Below, piece after piece: positions 12,901 through 24,860 of a stretch of 64,000 bases of DNA (its first letter is position 1; each line of letters starts with the position of its first letter). Both the position numbers and the translations under genes were made by a program. Below the pieces are notes generated by a model that was given only the letters and a program-made list of their open reading frames with translations, did not search any database and was not told the DNA's origin. Origin of the DNA: Nemania diffusa (Eukaryota > Ascomycota > Sordariomycetes > Xylariales > Xylariaceae); assembly GCA_038501195.1 (NCBI GenBank), contig JBBPUQ010000008.1, forward strand, positions 1,716,001 through 1,780,000. Direction: 5' to 3'.

Positions 12901-15900
12901 ACGTCAAACTTGAAACCAATACGACGCTCTATTTCGCTAGTGTAAGTGATTTACCCGGTCTAATGACATTCCCACAGCTATACTATCGCCTAATTCACAA
13001 GGTGGTGTGGGGGTGAAGGTGTTCATACCGGCTAGTTCCACCCGTTGATGAACTTAGGCTCCGCCCCCGAGCCCGCCGCCTGAGTCTACCTCACCGTCCG
13101 GGACGCGTACCGTAATCCCATCAAATTAGTCAAGAGACGGGCTCGTATTAAGTGTAGCCGGGATGGTGGTGTTGCCACTCCGATCTCTTATAAACTAGTC
13201 AACACATAATGTGTCACTTTCTAAATCAATGTGTTCACTTGAACGTTGTTTATGAAGTTAATGTAAATACTATCTTCGCGTAAAGCTAGCTTGACGTTGA
13301 AATCTAAGGGTGATGCTATTGAGGCAAGTTATTTATACGGCACACTAATTATATTGATTAAGTAAGGTTATTTAAAAAGATATCTCATCTACGAGCAGCA
13401 GTGGCAAAGTAATGAGTCAGACAGTCATTGAGTTGTCAGTCTTAGGTTCTGACTGCCATGCTTCCGCAAGGGGCTTGCAAATATCTCCTTAAGCCAGCTC
13501 CTATCTCCGTGCCTGTTGCTTCCCTTGTTTAGATGTAGATAGGCACGAGAAAGATTGGGATAAATAGTAGCCATTTGATAGTAAAAGATAGGTTATTTAT
13601 AGCGTTGGTAGCTTCATGATGGACAATAGTGTCATAGCTATCATGCATTATGGAAGAAAGAGTATGCAATTTCCTTGCGCCCTGACGATAAATTATATTC
13701 TCCCCTTGAAAGGCTCAGACGTAATGACTGAAGTGCGGATATTAATTTAGAGACGCTTCTAGATCTCCATTGGCTCTCTTAAAGTTAATTTTCTGTGCTG
13801 GTAGCATAGCTTTATTCTACGTATGCTGGATTACAATTTTAATTCCGAGCACTTAAACAGTTAACGAAACCTAGTTAACTTAGTATCATGTTATGGCCGA
13901 TGATAGGCCGGTATCATAATGCTTTAGTTTTGTTCTGTATTGATGTTCTTTAATGTACTTTCAGTAATAGTAGTTTAGAGTGCCATGCACTATAATAAGT
14001 AACTGGCAGGCTACAACTTAAGCCATGTTTAAATTAACAGAGATGAAGATGAATCACCTAATTTGAGGATCTCCTCTCATAGCTGACTGAAGGGTCGATA
14101 GTAAGGAGTAGATAGCTATCATCGCGGCCTCAATAGCCACTTCAACGTGTTGTGACTACAGATGGCTAAGTGCCCGGCTTGAGAGTATTTCACATTTACT
14201 ATTTTTTATTGGGTAGACCTATCAAAGGCCTACCTCAATATTAGACGTCGAAGCAACCAACCTCTACGCAGCGAACGCTAAAATTTCCCTAATAAAACAT
14301 AGTTAGCAAGGCCAAATATAAGTTCATGACAATGAAAGGAGTTGCGTCGTTCCTTGCCTCTGGCAAAGCATTTTAAACTGAATTTGGCAACATGTGTATT
14401 AGGAGATTACAAAATGAGTGTTCCAATAATTTTAGAAACATATAAACATTCGTTGCTTTAGAACACCGGAGTTCAGAAATCAATTAACCTATCTACTGAG
14501 CTCTATGCTAGTTATAGACTCTCTACCTGTTTTGTGGTCAATCCCCCTAACAATATGTGCCGTGAAAGGGGTTTGTACTACAGCTGGTAACCTACTACCT
14601 CAAATTTTATTTTATTTTAATTCTGCGCTCCTTAAATCTACCAGACATGTTGTATATAAAACCATACACGAACAGTATAGACGTTACTAGGCCTATTGTC
14701 TCCCCTCGTGCTCTATGTGTATGTAGCCTTTGGCGTTAAAAGGGTTAATGTGAAGATAACTAGGTAACTATACGAGTTGTATCTACCATACAGAACTATT
14801 TCGAAACCTATCGATCTAACTGCTCGTCCCTAGGATATAGTATATGTATTGATGGCACGCCGAATTCAATTTTGATAGGTAAAAAATATGTGAATCGGAT
14901 ATGGCGTAATGGTCAAATACACCATACGGGACTCTCCACATCTTCTGTCTATATAAAGTACTACATGTCCTAGGTCCTTTAGATGGGTCTTTTACTACTG
15001 ATGTACATCTTGACTACACCCACTATGCCATCATCCTCTACTATCCTTGATAGTAATGCCCCCATCTAGTAAGTATACTATTGAGCTGCGTGGAGATGTA
15101 CAAGGTAATTTATAAAATAGAGCGCATATATTCTTTTGATATTTCAGCAGAGTTACGTCACTATTATTAGAATGCCCCGTATTCTAGCGAGGCTAAGCTT
15201 ATGTATATAGTTCTACGACGATGAAAATACTAATAAAGCTAGTGCAACTACGCTAAGAAACTCAGTTCTTCTATAGGTGAGCTTAATAATAGGATTGATT
15301 TATATAATACTATAACAATAATCTCGTCCTAAATCCTGTGAGTCGAGTTAAACATTGTCGTGACTATGGAAAACTCGAGCTTAAGAAAAGTCAGCTACAA
15401 TATCTCTGAGAAAAAGAGAGAAAAGGGGGAATGAAGATAGGGGTTTTCAACAAATTCTATTATGCTTGTATAGATATCAAGCGATTGCCGTTGCAAATTT
15501 TAAGAGATATACATAAACTACGCGAGATGGAAATATGGAAAGTTTTTCAAGAAAAAAGAAATTCTATTGTGTATATATTAAAGCGTTACAGTGTCTATCT
15601 CCAGACTCACTGCTATTTAACAGCGAATGAAAAAGAAAAAAAAAATTAAAGGTTATAACAACAAGCGGCTAATAGATTAATGTTTAGTTACCTTACATGT
15701 TACCCTTCTTCGAACTTGAAAATGGCGGCATTGAGAAAAACGCCCTTATGATGACCGATGTGTTATCTAATGGTGGAGCTTTTTCATCATCATCACCCGG
15801 ACTGCCGGGGTCGCTAACGCCTCCTTCCAGAACACGATTTTGTTCACGTGGGTCGATATTGCCCGGATCGGAACGTAGTATTCCAATTCAGGATAGAGAT

Positions 15901-16627
15901 CAACACTGCGTTCCCGCATCACTCCACTTATGCGCTTATATCGCGAGAGACGGTTTAGGACGGGTAAGTTCGTCGCCTAATTATAGAACTTCTGTGTTAC
16001 AGTCCTTCCTTTACATACATGCAGGCGGTCAAGTTCCCAACTCAATTACATTCTAGTCTTCGCCTGATGTGCAGGTATATTACAGTAGACTTGTTTCATA
16101 GTACGAGTAAGGCTTTTACTTGGTAATCAATCGATTCCCGAGGTTTCGAAGCCAACTCCTAGTGTCAAAAGACCTCCTGAGAGTTTATGTAAGTGTTAGG
16201 TGGTATCATGGCAGGTGACAATGTAGAAACTCTTGAGCACCCGAGCTGGTAGCGATTTCAACAGAAACCGGCTCAATGTTGCCTTCAATTCTTGATATAC
16301 TATTCTATAACGAGAGTTCTCTGGAACGATGCATATAGAATGTATAGTTCCAAGGCCGTGCTGCATCGGCTGCATGCCAAGGCATAGCTGCAAGCGCTAA
16401 AATCCGGATTCCGCACCAATATCATACGGTTGACATTCACAATAGTCCTCCAATAGATCGGAACATGATCCTTTGTCACGGAAAAGAACTGTAATACCAT
16501 ACAACGACACTACCAAAGGTATAGCGGTTTCCAGTTTGGGACTTGAACCACTTGCACCTACCGAACATGCAGTTACATTTCTTCATCACGAAGAAAAAAA
16601 TGTCTCGTATCTTCTACTATACCCGAG

Positions 16628-16634
16628 TATATAA
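16628..16634 (+). promoter_or_regulatory. TATA box of the hydrophobin gene
   Basis: TATATAA lies 67-73 bases upstream of the hydrophobin ATG at 16701, a usual distance for a fungal core promoter. The assignment rests on motif and spacing only. Confidence 0.45.
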
Positions 16635-16700
16635 CAACTGACCGCGCCTCCTTAAGGCCAAGTTTCTCAAGGTGATAGTGTGCATCAAGAGCATCTCACC

Positions 16701-17243
16701 ATGAAGTTCCTACCCTCAATCGTTATCGCTTGCGTCGGAATGACTTGGGCCTTGCCATCTCATATGGAGAGGCAGCTCTATATTCCTTGCAGCAGTAGTG
16801 ACATTTTCAATACTCCATTCTGCTGCACGCGAGGCTTGCTTGGGAATGTGTCCAGGTACGCTTTTACTCTTTCGGTGCCTCTTAGGCGCAGTTTCCCATA
16901 TTGGGGTTTAGAGACTATAGACTCGTGTGAAAGCTGACTTTCGATTTGAACAGTTGTGCATTACGTCAGGGCTCCCTTTTCATTAAAAACTTCCTCGGTA
17001 CTGGGCACAAGATGTACTGACTGATTCAACAGCCCTGCTGCCTTTTAGCGACCAGAACTTCGAAGACCAATGCACGCTGTTCCAGAAAACAGCCGTCTGC
17101 TGCATACGCCCTCTTCTACTTGTGAGTGAATTTAGTGGTCCTCTGCCCTTTGGGAATTAGGTCTAATTGCTATGGTATAGGGCACACCACCAACTCTCTG
17201 TATCCCCGTGACAGCTTCACTCACTGCATCCGAGGACGAGTAA
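16701..17243 (+). CDS. Class II hydrophobin (four exons)
   Basis: Predicted 105-residue secreted surface protein that self-assembles at air-water interfaces. The proposed exons are 16701-16855, 16954-16964, 17033-17121 and 17181-17243, with GT-AG introns of 98, 68 and 59 bases; introns 1 and 2 have CTGAC branch sites. The N-terminus (MKFLPSIVIACVGMTWALPS) is a signal peptide. The spliced protein has exactly eight cysteines in the order C, CC, C, C, CC, C with spacings X10, X10, X15, X8 and X12, close to the class II hydrophobin pattern. The weak point is exon 2, only 11 bases long with a GTCAGG donor. A longer exon 2 (to 16997) would leave a 35-base intron and spoil the Cys spacing. The ATG at 16680 is in frame but adds residues ahead of the signal peptide. 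A TATA box sits about 70 bases upstream. Class II proteins are restricted to ascomycetes; cerato-ulmin belongs to the same family. Confidence 0.8.
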
Positions 17244-18450
17244 CTCTGTAGCTCGAAGAAAAGAGCGCAATGGGTACATGTAGAATATAATCTATATTAC
17301 CTAAGGTTGATGGTGGCCACTAGATCATGAGTGAAGATTACAGCTAGTCAAATATGCTCTGTTATCATTGCCCTCTTCCTCGACCGTGAATGTTTGGGAC
17401 TGTGAGAGAATAATGGTGATTTGCCACAGCAAGCACGACTTTAGTTATAGAGAGTTATTAGAGCTATGAGAATGTCTATAAAAGCTTGTTGAAAATTAAT
17501 ACGTGTATAGACTACGCAAGATACTAAATTAAAGCCCACCATTTTATTAGGACCTCCACGCCTGAGCTAGCTTCGGGCTTCATATTGCGTCATTCGTTTA
17601 GTTTACGATAAGAAGTTAATAGCCGGCGAGGCATCCCATTAAATTATAGAGGTGTATTATAGCAAAAGATAAAGGGGGATATAACAATTCAAGGAAGAGT
17701 TAAGCGGTGCCCCTATAGTTTCTAGCCTCATTCGCTTATTCTGGACATTAGATATAACTTAGTTGATGAAGAGGTGGGTAGTTCTACGTTCTTCATATGC
17801 TTTCAAACACTTTGAGACTAATGCTGTATGAATGGCCTTAGATATTAAAACTCCCTCTACGAATAATTGAGGAGGCTACATAAACCCACAAGAGTTGATG
17901 TCCCTTAAGAGATATTTGCCTGAATGTAGATCTCGAGTAAGCGGATTAGGGTAGAAGGGTCTAATAAGGAGGAATCGAGGCTTCTCGATTGGATAAACTA
18001 CATTAGACTTAGTAATTGGACGTATAAGACGGACCAGCCCAGCTATTGTCTATACTAATTTTAGGAGAGGTCTCAAGGACCAAGCAAATACTAGAAGATA
18101 TAGCATACCAAACGTGCTTTATAGGATTTAGACTTGACTCGATAACAAATTTGATTTAGTAAGCCTCACTAGCTACTTTCTTGTGTCATACTATAGAAAC
18201 TGAGCTAAGTTGTGATCGTACCTTGGCAATATGCTGATGCCCTGAATGTTGCCCAATATATACCATGTTCTGACGAGATCTCTTTATAAGTAGTGGGCTA
18301 ATATAGGCAGCGAAGACAACACGTGTCTCAGTTTACTATTTCGAAGAGAAATAGTACACGTAGCGGCTACTTAAAAGTAAAGTAAATTAACCCTTTTCAC
18401 TATAATTCTGTATATTAGCCCGTTGCTATACCTTCGATAGGTCAAGCTGA
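17244..18450. other. Intergenic, no gene seen
   Basis: This is the region between the 3' end of the hydrophobin and the 3' end of the HET gene, which converge. It is moderately AT-rich with no open frame of note and no repeat recognised. Confidence 0.6.
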
Positions 18451-20181
18451 TCATACTAATTTGAACTGCTTCAATTTTCGAGTGCCTCCGACCCACGAAC
18501 TATAATTTCTGCCGAAACCAGAAGAACAGCCACCGATAACTTCGTATAGATCACCCTTGGGGCGGAGGACAAAAGGGAGATTTGAACCCTTCAACATACA
18601 CACCAGATCACCAGCTTCTACCCCAGTGTCTTGCCTCACGAAATCAAGAATATTCCCATCCCCAAGCAATATTTTTCCATATGTCATGGAAGACTTAATT
18701 GTTTTGAAGAAATTATGCGAAAAGTCGAGATGCCTGCTATCTGCGTTTTCCTGTTTGAAAAACCATGTAAGGTCATCAACTCTGCGGATTTGAACATCCA
18801 CAAATTCGTTTAGCACCGATTTGAAACTTTCGTTCTTTAATTTGGCTACCTGCTGCACCAGACTTACTATCACAGTTTGGAAATAGTGCCTTGCATCGAG
18901 ATCTAGGTCTTCCTCTGTACGGTTGTTGATAGTTGGATTCCAAGGAGGTATGTATTCGATACATTGCCCTATCAAGCTGCCTTGCACAGTCAGCTGGTTC
19001 CCATCACTTTCAAGCGACGCCATAGACGGAGTTTCAGGCATATCGAGAGTATGAATTATCCCGAGGTATCTAAAATCAGGAACCCACGAAGGCACACCAT
19101 GGAGCTTATTCTGGCTGCAGAGTAAAATTCGCAAGTCCCCAGTCCAGCTTATAATGAACTGAGCGTAGGTAGTGCACACGCTTTCATACGACAGTAAGTA
19201 GTTGGGCTGCAACTCTTCGGGGATATCTCGAGGAGGGGATGGCACCTGTGCTGCGAGAGCGAGTAGACCGTAGATCCTGTCGTGCGGCACCGAGGCAGCT
19301 ATACACCCAGTGCGCACTATGAGTTCTAAAAGAGCGGAAACGACATTTAACGGCTTTTCGCTATGTGTCGTGCCCAAGGATAGTTGATCTCGGAACCACA
19401 TCCTTCTGCCAAACATGGTGCGCATCTCGGTCTTGTTCCGGCTACTAGTGAAGCTGGCCAGCCCGGCGTTGCCACAGAGCTTCAAGGCGCCGACTGTCAT
19501 CGAATGCGCGCCAGCATAGAATATCGACGAGTCCCCGGCAAGGCAGAATTCCTGGACTGCCCAGATGCGTGTAAACCACGGTCGGCGGCTCATAAGAGGC
19601 CATATATCTAACGTTTCCTTCTCAGCCTCGTCCAGTTCCGGATGTATATGTTCATAAGACCAGTCATCAAAGCTTGTACCAGTGCTGGCGATGTCGTGTA
19701 CGTAGAGCTCGTGCAGTTTGGACCTGCATTCGAAACCCCGTCTGAAGATTTCTTCTTCTTCGGCGCTATTGCGACCGAGCCATATAACGACACGACCAGC
19801 CATGCTGTAAATGTCGGCCATGCGGGGCACCTGTTTAGACTTTTCGTCGAGATCATTCTGATTGATGCATATCGCATCGACCCAGATCTCTTTCTCCAAG
19901 AATTCGTCCCCAGCCTGGCGAAGCTGACGTAGTGCATCATTCAAGTTCCTCGTGGCGTGGAACTTCTGCCCATTAACGAGAATTGGTATGGTGTCAGCTG
20001 GATCCCCCCATACGTAAGACAATGCCTGATAGTTTAGGGACCTGTTCTGGCGTGTGAGGTTGACTTCTTTCAAGATGCATTGAATCGGGTCCTTAGGTGC
20101 GCCTGGTAGAAGCCGTAGTGTCCGAATGAGCGAACCTTGCAGTCTGCGATACAATGGGAAGTGACTGTTTTGGTCAGCCAT
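18451..20181 (-). CDS. HET-domain (heterokaryon incompatibility) protein
   Basis: Intronless 576-residue protein with a complete HET domain (PF06985 family). The hallmark blocks are present and in order: YQALSYVWGD at residues 51-60, the IWVDAICINQND block at about 99-110, a MADIYSMAGRVVIWLG segment at about 121-136, and the RRPWFTRIWAVQE block near residue 200. HET proteins trigger cell death or growth arrest after fusion of genetically different hyphae; the domain is related to TIR domains. The remaining C-terminal part (about 350 residues) has no domain I recognise, as is usual for HET paralogues, which often carry lineage-specific tails. The start at 20181 is the first ATG of the frame and gives a normal N-terminal extension of about 50 residues before the HET core. 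No frameshift or stop interrupts it, so it is probably functional. It lies 4.7 kb from the RIP-mutated block. Which partner or allele it recognises cannot be told from sequence. Confidence 0.93.
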   Translation of the reverse strand: MADQNSHFPLYRRLQGSLIRTLRLLPGAPKDPIQCILKEVNLTRQNRSLNYQALSYVWGDPADTIPILVNGQKFHATRNLNDALRQLRQAGDEFLEKEIWVDAICINQNDLDEKSKQVPRMADIYSMAGRVVIWLGRNSAEEEEIFRRGFECRSKLHELYVHDIASTGTSFDDWSYEHIHPELDEAEKETLDIWPLMSRRPWFTRIWAVQEFCLAGDSSIFYAGAHSMTVGALKLCGNAGLASFTSSRNKTEMRTMFGRRMWFRDQLSLGTTHSEKPLNVVSALLELIVRTGCIAASVPHDRIYGLLALAAQVPSPPRDIPEELQPNYLLSYESVCTTYAQFIISWTGDLRILLCSQNKLHGVPSWVPDFRYLGIIHTLDMPETPSMASLESDGNQLTVQGSLIGQCIEYIPPWNPTINNRTEEDLDLDARHYFQTVIVSLVQQVAKLKNESFKSVLNEFVDVQIRRVDDLTWFFKQENADSRHLDFSHNFFKTIKSSMTYGKILLGDGNILDFVRQDTGVEAGDLVCMLKGSNLPFVLRPKGDLYEVIGGCSSGFGRNYSSWVGGTRKLKQFKLV

Positions 20182-20853
20182 ATTAAAGCCTTCCTGGTTC
20201 CTTATTGAAGCCTGAGCTGGTGTAGTGCTCTGCTTTCAGCCAAAGAGGCGGGTGAGTGAAATAGAGGGGGATTATGCGCTATGCTGTAAATTATAGCGCT
20301 AGTAATCACACGCCTTCACTATAGTGCGCGGTTACGAGATTTCTACCAATCCGTGAGCTATTGAGCAATGCTATTAAGCAAGAATATAATATTGCAATTC
20401 TATTTATGCGCTATACTTGACTGAAATTCCCAGCTTCGTTATTTTAGATATTCTTCTGGGGTTTATTAAAGCACACCATATCATGCTCAACATACAAGGC
20501 CTGCACTGCCCCTGAGATAGGAAGAGCTGGCGCAGTTTTGTAGCCGGTGGCACAGTCACAAATACTGTGGCTTGAAGTGGCTTCATCGTCGTAAAATTAA
20601 CAGGCCTTTTTGCTATCCCGTTATCCTAGAATCTTCTAGTCTGCATAAAATATGTGAAGGATGCACCAGCTATAGCATCCTCAGGCGCGGCACGGAGCTT
20701 GAAACCATTCGGTACTATCTAGTAATCGGCTTCAATAGGTGCTTTTGGTGTATTAGTTTCTATTTGCCATTTATATCTGGTGAAGAAGATTGTAGCACCT
20801 TTTAACCCAGCCATGTACGCAGCTCCTGGCATTCTCTACTAATCTTATCTCCT
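20182..20853. other. Intergenic, no gene seen
   Basis: This is the spacer between the 5' end of the HET gene and the 3' end of the Atg22-like gene (both minus strand), so it should contain the HET promoter. No clear core-promoter motif or further gene was recognised. Confidence 0.5.
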
Positions 20854-22802
20854 TCATACTAGGCTCGGAGGTGTAACCTGTTGCTTCTCCCCCAAGTATC
20901 TCGCTTTATCTTCTAAGAATTTCTCCTGCTCAACCTGACTCTTCTTAAGATCAACAAAGAGTATCAAAACTACACAGCTGACAAGACTCAATGCGAATAG
21001 GAAGTAGAACGGAGTCCAGTTGCTATGTGACGGGGTCGCATCGATTACAGCGCTAGAGACCAGAGGTCCGATGAATGAGGACGTCTTGCCGACGATGCTG
21101 AACAAGCTGAAGAAGAGGAACTCGTGGCCTCGGGGAGTGACTTCCGATATCATGATCTGAGAGTAGCTGTACCACGGGCAGACGAGAAATCCGTAGTATA
21201 CCTGGTACAGCTGTTTCGGCGCAGAGAGGTCAGTGATTATGTGTATGCGTGTAAGTATGTGTGCCATTTAAGACGAAATTCAAGCAGAAAGAGTTGCATA
21301 CCCAAAACTCCCACAGGTTGTGGAAACCGAACTTGTCAGTCCAGATGCCGATTACGCCCCAGCCATCGAGAACGACGATGGCAATTGCAATTATATTGAA
21401 AATGGTCTTAGTTCCGAGCCGGAAACGCTCCTGGCACCGCCAAAACGTGAAAACTCCTAAACCCTTTTTTGGTAGAATCCTGGGTCAGTCGAATCTATGA
21501 CGGCAGAATATCATCACTAACCTGGGCAGTGATTCCGGCAAGAAGTAGGTATGTTAGCTCAAGACCGTCATAGGCGGCGCTGGTATTTTGCAGGGTAGAA
21601 ACAACCGTGAAAGTAGTGTTGAAAGAGTCCCCCAGCAGAAAGTATCCTACATTCCTAATTAGCTACGCAACGTACATCATACCGCCGAAGCTTCTTGGGG
21701 CCACGCCATACCAATTAAGTATATCAGACTCTGCTTCAGCTTCCATATGGCCTTCGCCGCATGCAAGATTTGCCACAAGCCCGCGACGACGATGGATCGT
21801 TTCCCTGGGTCTTGTCCAGGCCGACGTTTCTCGAGGAAGAACCAGGGTACGGAAACGACGAGCCATATGGCGGAACCAAAGGCTATGGTGACGCTGAGTC
21901 CCCAGTTATTGTTGGCATCACTCTCCCTGGTTTTCAATCCAAACATGATGCCGATGACGATAGCCAAGGTGATGGCCTCGGCGGCGGACTGGATGCAGTA
22001 GGCAACGTTGGCTAGTCGACCGCGCATCAAACTATCGGCATAGTCATACTCATCGCGGGTGATGTCCCCGGAAACGTAGGCGTCAGCCTTCGCTTTCATT
22101 TGGGGAGTATTGCGTGCAAGACCTGGGAAGGCCGCGTTCCAAAATGTAAAGGTCATCTGGTAGGCGATCAGGCCAACAATATACAGTCCCACACCGACCT
22201 GCCACTTATCCCCATCGTGAGCGGCTAGCCAACTGAAGCCGATTGCATAGGCGATGAATGACTGCACGATTAGGATATTGGGCCGCCAGTAACCAAAGTC
22301 GGCAAAACTCCCGAGTATTAGGAATAATACAATCTGGATGGCGAACGAGATACCGTTGCTGAGAAGCACGATACTGTTGATGGAGCGGGCTTTGCCGGCG
22401 AAGGGTAGCAAGCCATCATTACCAGCGGCTTGGTTGAGGAGATTTTGGAAGGCAGAGGGAGCAAAATCTATCGAGCCAAATCCAAATAAGCCTCTATCTC
22501 TTTATTTCCTTATTAGATCGCTCAGGAGAGAGGAAGAGAAGTACTAAGCAGCGTGAGCCCATTGTTGCCAATGTAGCAGCTATAATGCTTATTAGAGTGG
22601 CTAGTTTATTCTCCCCATCATCTTCTTCCCGAAATCCTCGGCGAGTAGTAACGCACCAGTAGTATGCATAAATTTCTTTCTTCGTCGTGCGATAGCGCTC
22701 ATCGAATTTGTCTGGGACGACTCGTTCTTCTAGTTTGTCGGGTTCTGTCTCTAAAATCACTCCCGATTTCACCTCCTCAATGCCTGACGGGAGTGCATCC
22801 AT
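20854..22802 (-). CDS. Atg22-like vacuolar transporter (MFS), six exons
   Basis: Predicted 534-residue multi-pass membrane protein of the Atg22 family (PF11700), which exports amino acids from the vacuole after autophagic breakdown in yeast. Exons on the minus strand are 22802-22657, 22579-22545, 22491-21712, 21646-21522, 21463-21302 and 21210-20854. The introns are 77, 53, 65, 58 and 91 bases with good GT-AG ends and CTAAT or CTGAC branch sites, and all phases join. Family landmarks are an N-terminal soluble stretch ending in TTKKEIYAYY, then IGNNGLTLL (residues 52-60), FAPSAFQNLLNQAAG, a long polar loop in the middle (about KADAYVSGDITRDEYDYAD), the LGDSFNTTFTVVSTLQNT block in exon 4, and YGFLVCPWYSYSQIMISEVTPRG in exon 6. 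The length matches yeast Atg22 (about 530). Filamentous fungi have several Atg22-like paralogues, so this may be a divergent accessory member rather than the orthologue. Exon 2 (35 bases) is the least certain piece; it restores the conserved GNNG motif. Confidence 0.88.
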
Positions 22803-23985
22803 ATTTTCTCTAGCCTTTTATCGACTGTATTGCCAAAAAGTTCATAGAACCTCAGCAATTCGCGGTATCGTCTGATAAAAGAAGGAGACCGAGTTAAGGT
22901 GGCTAGGCACAAGGGGTGCGGGGAAGGAACCTGGGCTACTTGAATCGTTCCATGAGCAAATGGCCTCTCTCTAGACTAGGTATCTAAGCAGCCGCAGCTC
23001 AAGGTAGTTGCCATTCCTCAGGAATAGCCAATAATCAAGCTTGGCCCTATCAGTGCTATACGGTGAGAGGTGTGGCATTACGCCGTGCCCTTGGTTTTAT
23101 TAGAGGAATGACTTAAGTAAAGTGAAGGCTATAATTCTTTTCGTTGAGTCCTCTTCCCCGGCTGTGCTACTTTAGTCTTTATTTACCGCATCAGAAGCAA
23201 AAGCAATCATTGCATGTCACCTTTTAAATAACTCATTGTGTTTATAACAAGTAAGCCACGATGGCACCTCGATTCAGTTCACATTATTTTTTCTAATGCC
23301 AGCCTCCTTTCTCTCGATCCCTATCTCTTAAAAACTCTTATTCCCACCCTGTAAGGAAAATATCAGGACATACTCTTTCTATCAAGCCAAGTGACCTCTT
23401 CAGTTATTTTCTTTCATCTCAGCTACGTGATTATTCTCCATGAAGCCTTCAAGTCTAATACCAAGCCTTGTTTCAACTAATTAAGCAACTAAACCCATAA
23501 ATTCACATGCTCAATTGTAGTTTCAAATGAACTTGCTAATAGACAACATGTATGATGACTTAGTATTAATCACAATCACGTGTGCCGCCAGCAAGAGATC
23601 TGTTTAGTCCCAGAATATATTCTTCACCCCGTCAGCATAATAATCTTTGGCCCTTTCATGTGACTATATCATAAATAAGACTTCAGTGCTCATGGTTATC
23701 GGCGACTGCTAGACCTGATGAGAAGTGGAAAATACTGACAGCTCCGGTATTGGCTGTAGAAAAATAAATCCAAGAAAAGGGAGGAAGGACAAAACACGGC
23801 TCTAACGAAGCTATACATAGACGGCCGATTATTTAGTCAAAGATGGGGTTCTAATCCCTGGTGATCTAGACACTCCGTGAAAACTGGCGACGTGAAGCAA
23901 GAAGGAGAATTCAAGGAGAAGCCGAAAATGGCCACCAAAGAGACCTAGCAACATGCATCATGACCACTGGAGTCTATCGGAGCCT
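22803..23985. other. Intergenic, no gene seen
   Basis: This region lies upstream of the Atg22-like gene and downstream of the small membrane protein gene. It is pyrimidine-rich in places (23230-23420). No coding sequence or repeat was recognised. Confidence 0.5.
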
Positions 23986-24378
23986 TCATATTTCTGCGAT
24001 TGCTGAGTACAGAAATGACGTTAAGCACACTACATGGACTAGAAGATGCACAGGGGGACCACCAAGTAACGGCTTTGCCCTCGTTCTAGACTCTGCTTCA
24101 TTTTGAATGCGAACTAGTGCTCGATAGCAAGGCCATGCATGATAGGAGCCGAGCGCCGCAGCCATAAATCGCGTCGTCGAGGAGGTGAGACTCGAATCAG
24201 CGATGATAATAATACAGAGCATGCTCGAAGCTAACAAGAGCCCTCCATACTGCCGGAGGATGAGCTTCGCAGCGGGTGTGCAACCGGGGAGTTGTCCTTC
24301 GGGGTGAATAATGAAAGATAAGCCTGCAGCTGTCTCGATAACAGCATGCATAAAAAAAGGTAGCTTCTCTAGACGCAT
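23986..24378 (-). CDS. Small four-helix membrane protein, function unknown
   Basis: Single-exon gene for 130 residues. Hydrophobic segments at about residues 8-25, 43-61, 68-87 and 109-129 suggest four membrane helices; the loops carry basic residues (RIQNEAESRTRAKP between helices 3 and 4). The frame uses balanced codons and has no stops, and the segment spacing looks like real protein rather than chance. It resembles the small uncharacterised integral membrane proteins common in ascomycetes, but I cannot name a family. It is the last gene before the AT-rich transposon block, whose edge is about 480 bases upstream of its start, so its promoter lies close to heterochromatin. Confidence 0.65.
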   Translation of the reverse strand: MRLEKLPFFMHAVIETAAGLSFIIHPEGQLPGCTPAAKLILRQYGGLLLASSMLCIIIIADSSLTSSTTRFMAAALGSYHAWPCYRALVRIQNEAESRTRAKPLLGGPPVHLLVHVVCLTSFLYSAIAEI

Positions 24379-24860
24379 TATTTTTTCTGTCGGGATGTCG
24401 CCTCGATGAGAGTGAGTACCTAGGTATAGATAGTATCAAGTGCTCACGTGTCTATCAATCTGGCTTACTAGCGACAACCACAAGCGGGCTATCTAACTCT
24501 CAGCGGAAACGGGATCCTGATCGGGACCGAGGGTCGTATATCGGCTAGCTGAAATTTTTATAAGAGGCAGAAAATGTGTATAAGGATTGTTTATCTTGTG
24601 GGCTTTGACTTGGTAGCTTCTATGTTTTTGTGCCCCTGAACATTCTATAGGACGCTATGAAGCGTCGCCGACACCCTTAAAACGGTGGTAATATAGAGCC
24701 CGAGATCGGGGTCGGCACTGAAGCTAGGGATCTGCCTAAGGTACCTAAGGTCTGCTAAGGTAATAGAGGCTAGACTAGATAGGAGCAAAGTTACCTATCT
24801 ACAGCATACTCCAAAGCATTATAATCGCAGTAGGTAGAACTTGTATTAGGGGAGCGTAAG
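24379..24860. other. Short spacer up to the AT-block edge
   Basis: Normal-composition DNA containing the presumed promoter of the small membrane protein gene. Includes a run of AAGGTA-like words (24737-24765). No gene seen. Confidence 0.4.

Larger units (their letters stand above)
1..16600. other. Gene-poor left arm, no supportable gene
   Basis: This 16.6 kb stretch has ordinary, not RIP-like, base composition but no convincing coding sequence. Open frames are short (the longest about 170 codons at 3628-4137), carry no motif I recognise, and could not be joined into a longer protein across plausible introns. Scattered short words such as TAGGTA and TACCTA, short microsatellites (AAAT repeats near 6796) and two G-run tracts are the only structure seen. 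It could be old, fully decayed repeat or intergenic DNA. Small intron-rich genes could still be hidden, as the hydrophobin just downstream shows. Confidence 0.6.

Noticed and set aside
16525..16560. Possible minus-strand tRNA (GGTTCAAGTCCC B box)
   Set aside because: The T stem does not pair and no A box or acceptor stem was found at the right distance.
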